DNA from: Phylloscopus collybita
Lineage: Eukaryota; Chordata; Aves; Passeriformes; Phylloscopidae
Assembly (NCBI GenBank): GCA_027886175.1
Contig: JAJNNQ010000016.1
Coordinates: forward strand, 1,121,001 to 1,185,000
Length of the DNA stretch: 64,000 bases
Reading direction: 5' to 3'
Below, in pieces: positions 10,880 to 22,300 of this stretch. The notes under the pieces are model-generated. The model did no database searches and was not told the origin of the DNA. It worked only from the letters and a program-made list of their open reading frames with translations. Each line of letters opens with the position of its first letter. The first letter of the stretch is position 1. A program made the translations under genes and the position numbers.

Positions 10880-11145
10880 CCTCAGCGCTCACCTGGGCCC
10901 GGCCCGAGCGGCCTCAGCGCTCACCTGGGCCCGGCCCGAGGGAACCCCTCAGCGCTCACCTGGGCCCGGCCCGAGCGGCCTCAGCGCTCACCTGGGCCCG
11001 GCCGGGGACCCCTCAGCGCTCACCTGGGCCCGGCCGGGGACCCCTCAGTGCTCACCTGGGCCCGGCCGGGGACCCCTCAGCGCTCACCTGGGCCCAGCTG
11101 GGGACCCCTCAGCGCTCACCTGGGCCCGGCCGGGGACCCCTCAGC
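10880..11145. repeat. 32-bp minisatellite with eight CACCTG boxes
   Basis: Eight nearly identical units (one of 35 bp) with the core CCTCAGCGCTCACCTGGG followed by CCCGGCC and either CGAGCGG or GGGGACC, flanked by partial units. Every full unit keeps CACCTG, the E-box preferred by SNAIL and ZEB factors. The array sits 0.8–1.07 kb upstream of the FBXL14 start codon at the edge of its CpG island. Confidence 0.95.
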
Positions 11146-11189
11146 ACTCAGCAGATCCTGGCTCCAGCACATGGCACAGGCTGGCACCC

Positions 11190-11640
11190 AGACGGTTCTT
11201 GAGTGTCCAGAGAGGGAGATGCCACAACCTCTGGGCAGTCTGGTGTAGTGCATAGGCACCCACACAGCAAAGAAGTTACTCCTTCTTTTCAGGAGGAACT
11301 TTCTGTGCATCAGTTTATACTTGTCACCTCTTGTCCTGTTGCGTGGTGTCACTGAGAAGGGCTTGGCTCCATCCTCTTGACTTATCCTTCAGATGCTTAC
11401 AGACTTTGATGAGGTCCTTTCTCAGTCATCTCCTCTTGAGGCTGAACAGGGCCAATTTTCTCAGCCCTTTCTCATAACAGTGATGCTCCAGTGCCCTCAT
11501 CCTCTTTGTCACTCTTCACAGGACCCTCTCCAGGAGCTCCACGTCTCTCTTGTGCTGGGGAGCCCAAACTGGATGCAGTTTTTCCACCAGGGCAGGATCA
11601 CCTCCCTCGCCCTGCTGGCAGTACGTTCCCTAATGCATTA
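11190..11640 (-). mobile_element. CR1 LINE fragment, minus
   Basis: In plus orientation the sequence reads as the reverse complement of a CR1 3' region. Landmarks include 'cttctgtgcatca…cctcttgtcctgttg', 'tccatcctcttgac', 'cctcttgaggctgaacag' and 'ccctctccaggagctcca'. The right edge fades near 11,640. Confidence 0.85.
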
Positions 11641-11773
11641 CTAATCCGAATTCTCGCCCTGCTTCCTGCCCTGTCGGTGCAGAGAGGCCATGGTGGGTGC
11701 TGTGTTGTCACCCATGGGTGACAGGTCCCCACCAGGGCAGGGGTGGCAGGGCTGCAGAGAGCAGCGCTGCTTC

Positions 11774-12070
11774 ACAGAATCACAAACTCAGTTAGGTTGG
11801 AAAAGACCTCTGAGATCATCGAGTCCAGCCTATGGCCAGACACCACCGTGTCACCCAGACCACGGCACTCAGTGCCACACCCAGTCTTTCCTTAAACACC
11901 TCCAGGGACGGTGACTCCACCACCTCCCTGGGCAGCCCATTCCAATGCCCAATCACTCTTCCTGTGAAGAAATTCCGCCTGTTGTCCAACCTAAATCTCC
12001 CCTGGCACAGCTGGAGACTCCAGCTCTGTACTGTGCCATGCTCCAGCCAGCCCCCTCGCTTCACCCCGGT
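11774..12070 (-). mobile_element. CR1 LINE 3' end, minus
   Basis: A second minus-strand CR1, from its 3' tail ('cacagaatcacaaactcag') through 'ggttggaaaagacctctgagatcatcgagtcc' type sequence to 'ttgtccaacctaaatctccc'. It has the same orientation as the CR1 at 11,190–11,640 but lies about 130 bp away and covers a different part of the element. It is therefore a separate insertion or subfamily. Confidence 0.9.
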
Positions 12071-12285
12071 GTCTGCCACTGGGCCACCTCTGCATCGAGG
12101 CCGTGCTGGGCTGGCTGGTAACTCCTCCAGCTCTCTGGGAGCCCCGGGCCCCATGAGGAGGGACAGGGGTTCGTGCAGCTGCAGAAAGTGGCAGAGGGAA
12201 AGTGGATGGCTGCCTCCCCCTTGCCTGCTGGAGCGCCGGCTGCTGCAGTGTGCGGCACGTCTGCGAGGTGTGTGACAGCCTTGAG

Positions 12286-12589
12286 TGAAGTTAACCTTTT
12301 TCTCTCAGCCTTCCGAGACCCGTTGCTAGCTCAGATTTAGGGAGGTTAGGGGGAGGGGAAACTCTAAGATAGGGACATAAAACCAAAGGAGGCTCTTACC
12401 TCGAGATGTGGTTCCAAGGTTTATTTCCTGAAGGGATCTCAAGGCGAAAGAGGACGACTCCGAAGGGAAAGGGGGTTTTATCCCTTTTAGGGTAAGGGGG
12501 CGGAGTTACCTATGGCCAAAGGCCATAGGTCAGAGTTAAGAGACAAGTAAAGTTTCACAGGGGAGGGGATACCAAAAGGGAATACAACA
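12286..12589 (-). mobile_element. solo ERV LTR, family B, with 6-bp TSD
   Basis: A 304-bp solo long terminal repeat on the minus strand, starting TGTTGTATTCCC and ending AACTTCA. It is flanked by a perfect 6-bp target-site duplication, CTTGAG, at 12,280–12,285 and 12,590–12,595. In sense it contains a TATA-like GGGATAAAACCC, an AATAAA in CAGGAAATAAACC, and GAGGTAAGAG resembling a splice donor. It shares these blocks, plus CTGAGCTAGCA, with the copy at 44,419–44,750. No internal retroviral sequence is present, so this is a recombination product. A 6-bp duplication is typical of ERVK-like elements. Confidence 0.85.
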
Positions 12590-12595
12590 CTTGAG

Positions 12596-15500
12596 GACCA
12601 AAGTTTGGGAACCCTGTGTCCAGGCATGCCTGCAGGAGCCATGGGACAGGGCTGCAAACAGCTCTGAGGTCTGGTTGTCAAGCTTGCCGTACATCTCTGC
12701 ATGGACCGTTTTAGGGCCTCTGTAACGGCAAACGGAAAATCTTCTGAAAATGGCTTTCAGCTAATGGCCTCCTTGAACTAGCTCTGAAAATTGTTGAAGT
12801 AGTCACATAAACCAAGCAATTTCTAGTGACTTCCAGCAATTTCAAGAAAGAATGTTTGAAAACCATGTTTCCTGTGTTTCTGTAGCCTTGTGTAATGGTA
12901 ACCGTGTGCATCTCAACACTGGGCAGTATTGCAGCAGTGTTAAAAACAGCTTAAGTTCTACCAGAGATCAGGTAAAGCTTTTCAAAACAGTTTCAGGAGA
13001 GGAAGAAAAAATAAAGGTTGCATTTGCTCAACATGATGGGGTGTGTTTCTAGTGCCGTCTGGATTGCTAAAATACTGCACAAATCAGCCTGGTTACTGCT
13101 GTGTTTGCTGTACTGGTGCCTTCACTAACCTGGAGGAATAGGCTCTATTTCAATCACCATTTATCTGCCACAGAAGCAGCCACGGCTCCTCCTTCATGCA
13201 CAGACTCCATGTTAGTAGATTCTGTTGACTACTTAGAGGTTAAACATTTAGGTTTTGCTCTGCTTTTTTCTCTCCTTTTTTGCGTTAAGTTGGAGGCAAG
13301 GCGAGTTGAAGGACTCTGAGGCCCTGATCCTGCCCTGAGTTCCCCGTGCACATAAACATCGCTATCGACATCAGGCTGTGGTTTGGCAGCGCACAAAAGC
13401 CAGCAGTGCAAGCTCCTATTCTTGGCTCCAGAACGGGGTGGCCACATGATGTGAAGCGCTGACCTGCTGTTCGTTCACCCTGCCTGCTCAAGTGAATTCA
13501 AGAAGTTTTTGACAGGTTAACTTTTTACTAGCAGGCTTTATGCCGGCTCAGGTGTCACTGCGCTCAGCTCCAGCCGGCTCAGGTATCGTCTGCACCCCTG
13601 TGCCTGGCACGTGGCCAGGGCAGGATTGGCCTTGGCCCCGCATCCTTGCGCTCTGGCTCCTTTCAGCAGCAGCCTGATCACGTGCCTTGGCCTGATCCCC
13701 ATGAAATTTGTACTCCTGGGTGATCCGGCGCTGCCTGGACCTGGTTTTAGTGCTTGTGGAGCCGCAGCCGCACGCAGGGGCTGCACTGGGGCGTCGCCCC
13801 GTGTGAATTACCTTTGTCGCCTTCTTTTTGCAGTTTGCTGTTGGGAGGTTGGTTCGTTTTTTCTCTGCAGATTGCCTGTGCTCAGATCAGTTGTGGAGCA
13901 TGGCAAGTGAAATGGGGAATTTCTGTGGAGCGAGGAGCAGGTGAGAGGTGTGGCACCTCACGGGCCTGTCATGGCAGGGATTCCTTGTCTGGAGGCAGCG
14001 GGATCGCTCACAAGAAGGCTGAGTCCAGCAGACGTCAGGGAAACGTGTGAGGGAAATGTGGCACAGAAGTGTTGGTGTATCTTAGTGATTGTTGCATTAC
14101 TCATAACTGGCAGAGCTACAAGCAAGTTCTACAAGTCATTCCCAAAGAGTGCTAATGAAGGCTTTCACCGTATTATCCCAAACTCAACGGAATCTTACCA
14201 TGGAAATGATGTGGTATTTCCTCTCCTTAAGCCTTTCAAACCACATTTGAAGGGGAGTAGGAAAAGGTGTGCTCTTCAAGGCAGAAAAGCTTACCTGAAA
14301 TACTTTTTTCTTCATGTCTTGGCACATTGTGCCTGTAATGCCTCTTGTGTGTGACCAGCAGAAGTTAGAAATAGAGGATCCATTTTCTGGAGACTGAGGT
14401 TCTCTTCTTCACATTGGACCATCTGTCCTTCCTTGTGGACAGTTAAGGTTAACATGTTGAGTGGAACAGCCTGGAATTTGGATTGATAATCCTAATCTAC
14501 TCTATGTTGATCTGGGGGAGAGGAGGGCATAGAAATTACTGCTCTAGCAGACTTTTGTTTCTCAGTCTAAGTGACAGATGTTTGGAAATAGAGATTTAGA
14601 AAGGAAAACTACAAAAGTGCATGAAAAGGGCCAATTTGTCCCATGGTGGTTCAGTTTACTTTGTGTTTCCAGGAGTAAAGGAATATGTGCCATGTTCTTC
14701 ATGCTCTCATGTGGTATAAATAGGAGGTGGTAATCACCGTGTGATAGAGTGCATTTTATTAAAAGTCCCTGCCTATCTCTTATGCACCCTGATGGCTGCT
14801 CCATCCCCTGGAACCATCTCTAGCATTCCAGCCCCTGGAGCGAGCCACAGCTCTCTTTCAGAAAGCACTTGCCAGATAAATGCTTCCTTTTTTTCCTCCA
14901 GTTGCACCGGTGCTCAGTGGAGGCTGTACACTTTGGCTTGACAGGGGTTCAGGAGGATCCACATAACTCACCCGTGGCTCCTGTGATTGGGAGAAGCCCG
15001 TGCTGATAAAGCTGCACTGTTGTCCATCCTGCATCTTTTATTGCATGGTTGGGTAGAACATCCACCAGGTCTCTCTCTAGCTCCCATCTCAGCCTGGCCT
15101 TGTTTGTTACTTTTGCCTGTCAGTTTGCTGCTGGGTAACTTTTGCCTCCAATCAGTCATTTAAGAGATAACAGAGTCCTTCCTTATCCTTCCTTTTCTTC
15201 TGCCACCCTGCTCCGTGTGCTTTCATAGCCTCAGCTGTGGAATGAAAAACTTGTGAATTTACCCACAGGAATCTTTTTAGCCCTTGGCTTTTTTCTTTTT
15301 TTTTTTTTTTTTTTTTTTTGCCTGTGGGCAGTGGCCATTGGGACTGCAGGACAGAAGCGACACAAAAACTCTTGAACAATAAACCCATGCCCAGCTTACC
15401 CTTCTCTCTCTTTTGATCCATTTAAACTTAGGTGCAGCCACACTCCACAGAGCTACAGTTGTCCTTCACAAGTTGGCTTCCAGACCTTCTTCATCAGATT

Positions 15501-18500
15501 TGAAGCATGACCACAAAAATCAACTAAATCTGATACAACCCATGGTCTTAAACTGGGTTTAAAGTTGGTTTAGTGGAACGTCTTCAAATTCAATTTGGGG
15601 GGGGGAATGTTTTTTTTTGTGTATGGATGAAGCCAAAAGGGTCCTTTTGGGACTGTTGCAATAGGACAGTAGTTAATGGTTTTAAACTAAAGGAGAGACG
15701 GTTTAGACTGGATACAAGTTTTTTACACTGAGCATGGTGAAACCCAGGGTGCCCAGAGAGGTGGTGGCTGCTGCATTCCTGGAAACATTAAAGGTCAGGT
15801 TGGGCAGGACTCTGAGCAACCTGGTCTAGCTGATGATGTCCCAGGTCATTGCAGGGGGTTGGACTGGGAGGCCTTTCAAGGTCCCTTCCAAACCAAACTC
15901 TTCACTGATTCTGTGACTCTGCCTTGCATGTGTGCATATCTGTATGCATGCAAATTTGTATATTTATATATATAAATCTGCATGGGGTGTTCAATGAATG
16001 GATTCCCTTTGGAATTCATGCTGCTATTGATCTTTCATTTTTTTGATCAGAGAATGTAAAGAAAATGCAAGTGATCAGAGGGTTATTTGGAAATTGTAAT
16101 ACTGGGATCCTTTTGCCTATTGAGCAAATTTGTTGCAAAGACTAGGTCACTATGAAGCTTTCCTTTAAAAAAAAGTGGGGTTTTGTACTTTGCAGGCTTC
16201 ATGTCTCTAATAGGTGTACATGGATCTGTATTTTAGGATTACATGGTTTGTCCTGCACAAAATCTCATCTGCCGTGTGTTTCCTGGAATCAGCAGGTTTA
16301 TTCAAAATACAGTGTACTGTGAGTATGTGGTTAGGTGCTGGGGCAAAATTCAGAGCTAATGTCTCGGTGCAGACTCCAGCTATAGATCTGAGCCTTTGGG
16401 GTTTGGGTATTCTCTTCAGGTCTTGTTTTTGCTTGTCAGTCAGTAGCTGACAAGAACATAACTCCACTGATATGAGGGGCAATGGTCAGAGGATGTGAAG
16501 TGTGGGAGCTCTGGATTATATTCCCAGTTTTGCTGTTAAATTGGCCAGCTAATGTTGCTGCTGTAATAGATTGAACCAAGCATACATGAAAGGATTGCTT
16601 GAAGAATCAAAACAATTTGTGATTGTCCAGACAACTCCCTCGAATGCCATGTGCCTGTCATGTCTGTCTGTCTGTCTGTCTGTCTGCTCCTGTGGGACAG
16701 GACTGTCTGGTGCTCAGAGCAGGGGCCTGGGCCCCTGCCCGCAGGCAATTCCCTGGTTAGGCCATGCATGTCACTGCAGGGCTTCTGTGCAGCTTGGTAC
16801 TCAATGGGAAAATCATCAAAGGCAGAGTGCTTTGGGAGGGCAGCATGTAAAACCTCAAACCTGAGTGCTTGCAGGTCGTTGTGTTGGCTGCTATTTAAAC
16901 ATTGGGCTTTGCCATTTCTTCCTTAGCAGTACCAAAGAAGATGGAGATGGCAGAAAATATCTGATGCAATCGTTATTATTAAAAGCAGTGGCACAAAAAC
17001 AAAGAGACCTTTCAGGTGGTAATTGCTTTCATAAGCCATTCCTGGTGATTGAACTCTTGAGACCTCTACAACTTGATCTAGAAGGGACAGCCCCTGCAGT
17101 CACAGCAGAAACATGTGTGTCTGACATGCTGTGTGGGACCTGGTACAGCAGCAGGTCTGTGCAAGCTTCCTGTGTAACAGCTCTTCAGTCCAAAACCCGG
17201 CAGAGGTGGATGGATGCTCCATGGATGCAGCTCCAGTGACAGCCAGCACCTTCACCCTGGGCTGGGGAGATGCTCTGGCCTTGGCTGAGCCTCGGGCAGG
17301 GTGGGAGCAACCTCCTCTCTGCCAGAGGCTTCCATGCAGTCCAGCTTGGGGGTGAGGGGTGTTTGGCTGTCAGGGAAGCCTCTCCCTGTGCTCTCTGTCA
17401 GGAGCTGCAAGGAAGAAAAGACATCAATCCCTGGGCTTTCCAGTCAAGCCTCGCATGGGGCCCCCAGAGTGAGGTCCAGGAACAAGTAATTCATATCTTC
17501 TTACCAGAGTGAGAGTGAAAGGTAACCTCACAGGAGGGCAAGCTCGGCTTGGGGAGGGTACTGAGGTAGCTGTGTGGCTCTTAAAGCACACAGCTTTAAG
17601 ATTAAAGATTCTTGTCCCCGTGGATTACTGCAGCATTACTTTTAGCTAAGGACTCCTCCCTCTCTGGACTGTGGCCACCAGCACATTTTCAGGTAGTAAA
17701 TGGCATTCTAAAATTGGCAATTCACTTGAATCGGACCAAGTTATGTCACCTGCCTCAGGAGCACCAGCTCTGAAGTGAGTTCTTGGAGGAAGACTGAAAA
17801 ATAGGGCAAGACTGTTTTGGAAACATGCTGTGAAAATGAGATTCACAGTTAGAGCTTGGCACAAAGGTGAGAGTTAGAAAACACAGTTTTATCAGGAAGG
17901 CAGGGCTAAAGACACAAAATACAATGTTATACTTAATGGAGGATTTGGATTGCTTCTGGCCAAAGGAAGGTTACTGTAACATTTTATTCCTAGAAGAAAC
18001 AGCGCAGAAACTGTTTGTGCTAAATTCCCCCCGATTTTCTGCAAGTTCCCTGGTGCAACTATAATGGATGCACAGAAAAATGGTTGCAAAGGGACACCCC
18101 TTCCAGCAACTTCTTTTGTTCTTGCTTCTGTTCTTGGGTTCATGTGGAAACTCTAAAACCCCATTAAGGCAGCTAAATTCACCAACACGTGTTACCTATC
18201 TTGGAAATCCTCTCTGGAAATGCAGGGGTAAAATTAAGGGCAGACACAAACTGGGCAGGAAGAAAGTATAAAGTTCACCATGCTGGTGGTGGAAATATAA
18301 ACAAGATCTGTGTTTTACACTTGTTTTTTCAACTTGTGTCTATACTTTTTGTGAAAAAACCCCATAATAAACAGTGCCTACAGTATAATGCAAATTAATC
18401 TGTGTGAGCAGACCCCCTCATGTACAATGAGAATGCATCTTTCTCTAGTTCTGATGGTTCCAAATTTTTTTTAAAAGCATGTGCACACAGAAAAGTATAA

Positions 18501-19083
18501 GCTAGAAATATGGCTTTTACTTCTGTTTTGGTTTTGGTGGGTTTTTTTTGTTGTTGTTGTTTTTGGGTTTTGTTTTGTTTGTCATTTGTTTTGTTTTGTT
18601 TTGTTTTGTTTTTTCCCCAGCATACATGCTGACTAAATTACGTGGAAAAGCCTCTTTCTTTCCCCTCTTTCACCCTTGAGATCTAGTATTTTCCTAGTCT
18701 TGTCAGGGTTGTTGTTCCACGCTTTTTGCCAGCAATCCTGATCTGTATTCTTTAGGTTCCTTTTGGAACAGCGAATCCTTTTGTGAGAAGATTATTCCTT
18801 GATGCCCTGAGGCAGGAAACATAAACAAAAATCTTCAGATGTATTGAGATCCGTGAAAAAATTTACAGAGTGGCAAGAGCTGCCACAGGAGGTGGGAAGC
18901 AACAGGTAACTCAGTACCAGCCCTTTGCACATCCAGAGCCCCTCTCCTGTGGCAAAAGGTGTCTAACCATGGAACACCTGGAGCTCTGTAGCGTTTCAGG
19001 TCCTTTGCAGGTTTTAGCCCTGCTTGATCCGTGGTGAAGCCAAGTCCAGAGTGTGTGTTCTTCATGGCTGGGAGGTGAGTACC
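12596..19083. other. intergenic DNA
   Basis: No gene is supported. A CR1 fragment is listed separately. Simple repeats include T20+ near 15,295–15,319, (TCTG)n at about 16,661–16,686 and a (GTTTT)n-rich tract at about 18,525–18,612. Several open frames of 60–137 codons (for example around 13,941–14,354 and 16,865–17,239 on the plus strand) lack recognisable domains and are within what chance allows. Confidence 0.6.
15690..15915 (+). mobile_element. CR1 LINE 3' fragment
   Basis: Plus-strand CR1 tail, with 'ttttaaactaaaggagag', 'cccagagaggtggtgg', 'ggtcaggttgggcagg', 'gcaacctggtctag' and 'cttccaaaccaaactcttc'. It ends at 'gattctgtgac', the CR1 terminal repeat. Confidence 0.9.
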
Positions 19084-19385
19084 TGTCACTGTGGGACACA
19101 AAGGAGGAGACGTGAGTCCATTGAGAAGGCTGCTGGACCCCCAAGGAGGGAGCCAGAGGTTTATTGTCCAAACCTATTTTATACCTTTTCACAAAGCAGC
19201 CACCTTAGAGGTGGGACCCCTGGAACCGTTGGTCACTTGAAGAGACCATCACGCGACGTCCCTCCCATGGGAAAGCGTGTGGAACAACATCTTAGCTCAC
19301 AAATAACATGACCTTGTTCAGCAATTCTGTCCTGGGAGCAGAATTTCCAGAAACCAAAATATGGCAGGTACAAACCGTGGCTACA
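19084..19385 (-). mobile_element. solo ERV LTR, family A, with 6-bp TSD
   Basis: A 302-bp solo LTR. In plus orientation it runs from TGTCACTGTGGGACACA to CCGTGGCTACA. It is bracketed by a perfect 6-bp duplication, AGTACC, at 19,078–19,083 and 19,386–19,391. The AATAAA-like 'ggtttatt' and TATA-like 'ttttatacc' blocks read correctly only on the minus strand, giving the orientation. It is homologous to the LTRs at 37,149–37,455 and 45,665–45,963. No internal viral genes remain. Confidence 0.9.
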
Positions 19386-22300
19386 AGTACCTGCAGCTCT
19401 GCTTCCTTTGAAACGTGGGCTGTGTGGGCTCCTGCTGGGTGCCCAGAGCTGTGGGCATGAAGTCAGGCTCTGGAAGCTGAGAGCTGAATGACTTCCCAGC
19501 GTCACATGCTGGGTTTGTTGCAGGGCCAGGAATCCAGCCCAGCTCTCCTGGCTCCCTACCCACTCCCTGGGCAGCAAGGCCAGTCCCCAGCTCTGTTTCA
19601 AGGGATCCTAGAGAGAGCACTGGCTTTTTAGCAAGTCAGCTGGCAACTTCACTCTGTTTTGTTTAGAATGGTTCACATTCTTCCATCTAATTCCCACACT
19701 GAAAACTTCCAGCTTCCTATTTTCCCCAAGCTCTCCCAGCAAGACATACTGAATATGCAGATGTGGTGGCACACACGTGCTTTTCCTGAAGCAACCCCTC
19801 AAAGTTCTTCTGGATGTTTGTTTTACTCCAGTTCCTGTGATCCCCAAAGTGATATTAAACAGGTTTTTTTTGTTTAACCTTTGTATGAAACTCTCTCTCT
19901 CTCTGTGTCCCTTTATTAGTAAGGATATATGGTTTTAGCTACATTTTGTTACATTCCCTTGTGCGTGGAGGAGACACTGTGTAAATGAGAACACATTTTA
20001 ATTATTACACACCATGCACAAATGTCTTCTCAGACATCCCTCATCTGCTCTAGAACATATTTTTGTACGTGCACATCACTGGATTTTCAAACCCATTCAT
20101 GTAGTAAATAACTTCTTTCTCTCTGCAAGTGTTCAGAAGCAGGAGGGCTGCTCACTCAAAGTCTTGGAAGTGCATCTCAGAGGCGAATGAGACTGTGCCC
20201 AGGAGCAGGAGGAGGAGCCTTGCTCTCCCATTTCCTGATGCTGAATCTCTCCGTGCAAAGCTGGCACTGGGCTTGACTGCACGACTGCACTGTGCTGTCA
20301 GCACGAGCGAAGTCAACACAGTGGAAAAGCTGGCTTCTGCTTCCAGTGAGGAAGTTGTTTTGCTGGAACAGCATAAATCCTTAATAGGATTTCTTGCTTC
20401 CCCTGCAGTGTAGAGACTCAGGCAACTCCCTCTTTCATCCTACACCTTGCCTGCTGCAAGGACGGTGCACTTATCCTCCTCACCCAGCAGCTTTCTGAGG
20501 TGCACACCTGCCAGCAAGCCTCTAACCCCTCTGTGCAATGCAGCATGCTTCCCTCTCCTGCAAGATGAGCAATTCCTATCTTATCTGCAGACACACTGGG
20601 GGTTTTTTTGGAGGACAAACACATTTTTCTTTGCAGGAACTTTGCAGTTGTCCAGTAAAGCAGAGGTTGCATTCCAGATGTACAGCTGTTCCACCTACAG
20701 CAATTCCCTAGTCCTGTCAGCTGGTTACTCAATAGCATATTCCAGAGAGAATAAATACGTTCGAGAGGTTGGGGAAAGAATCTCCAGGACTGTAAATATT
20801 CTTTTGGATTGTGGTGCAAAATAGATAATTTTCATTTTCTCTATTTGAGTGGCAGCTGGAAGAACTTAACCCCCTGGATGTCTCCCATTCAGTATCTGTT
20901 TTCCCTTTAGTTTCAAGGGGAAAATAAACACATTTCTTTCTTTTTTTAAAAAAAGCCCTCTCCTGTAGACTGTTCAGCTGCGTGTGGTAAGTTCTGCACC
21001 AGGTTTGGTGTGAGCATGGACTAAATGGTGACAGTATTTCCCTGTTTGCACTGGAGGGTATTTGTGCACGTGTCCCATGGCCAGAGAGTGCTGTGAGCAT
21101 AAAGGTGTGCTGCTCACTGGGGAGGGAGGCAGCCCTGCCCACTGTCTGATGCCCACCCTGTGCCCAGGGCACAGGAGAGGCCAGAGCCTCACTCTTCCAA
21201 GCACTGCTTGCTCCTGAGGAAAAGGCCCTTCTCTCTGAATTTTCACCAGGAAGGAGAATCACTCAGGACCTGCTCCTTTCCTTCTGCAGGTGTGATTCTG
21301 AGTCCTGCTGACAATCTCACACCGTGTGCCACTGTAGGTGTAAAGTCTTTCAAAGATGACATCAGCCCACACTGTGGCAAAAGGAGCAGTCCTGCCCTCC
21401 CTCAGCTCCCCACAGCAAACTGGATTGAGAACTGCTTGGCATTAGAAGTCACAATATCCAAGTGCCTCTCTGAAGTTTTGCAGGATTGCAGTGATCTTGA
21501 CTGGGCAGCCTCACCCAGCCCAGCTGCACCTGCTGTGGGAACAGGGACTTTGAAATCTGCACTTGAAAGGCTGCAAGATGTGGGTGTTACCATCCCAGAA
21601 CAACTCAGGGCCAAACTCTCTGGTGCCAGTCCTTCTTGGGCTTGTACACTGCTTTCTGAGTAGTTGAGGTGCCTTCCCCCAGATTATTTAACCCCTTGGA
21701 GTTATGTTTCTGGTGGCTACAGCGTTTTTCATGTCCAAAGCAGGAAAGGAAAAAAGCGGTTTTCCACAGGCACCTCTGAAATCTGATTCCTTGTTTTGGA
21801 GCCTAGGTGTGGGCTGAGCTCTCTGGAGGATGAAGTTGCCACTGGTGAAGTGCAGGATGTGCTCAGAAAGCCTCCCCATGGGTGGAAAGTCGGTCTGGTG
21901 ACAACTTGCACTGTCTGTGTTGATGTAAAGCAAGTTTTGGTCAGCCCTGCTGGGCAGGCAGAGCTGTGGGAGGAGGAGATGGGTGCTGTCCTAGTGTCTG
22001 TATCAAAAAGTCACATTGGAGTTCGTTGGGGAGAGAAGCAGGGAAAAAAGCTCAGCTTTTCTTGGAAAGCTTTTGGATAGCTTTGGCAGTTAAAATATCT
22101 ATATAATATGCTTTGAAAACTGAGGCAAAGTCAATGAAAATGAACAAATTTGAGTAAAGTGCGCTAGCAGCTTCAGTTACTTTCCCTTTTTTTTTTTTTT
22201 TTTCTTTTTTTCATTTTGGGAAGGATTCACAAAGCTGCAAATGCTATCACTGATACTGGAAACCTCATTTGTTACAAACCAGGTAATTTTACACAGGGCC

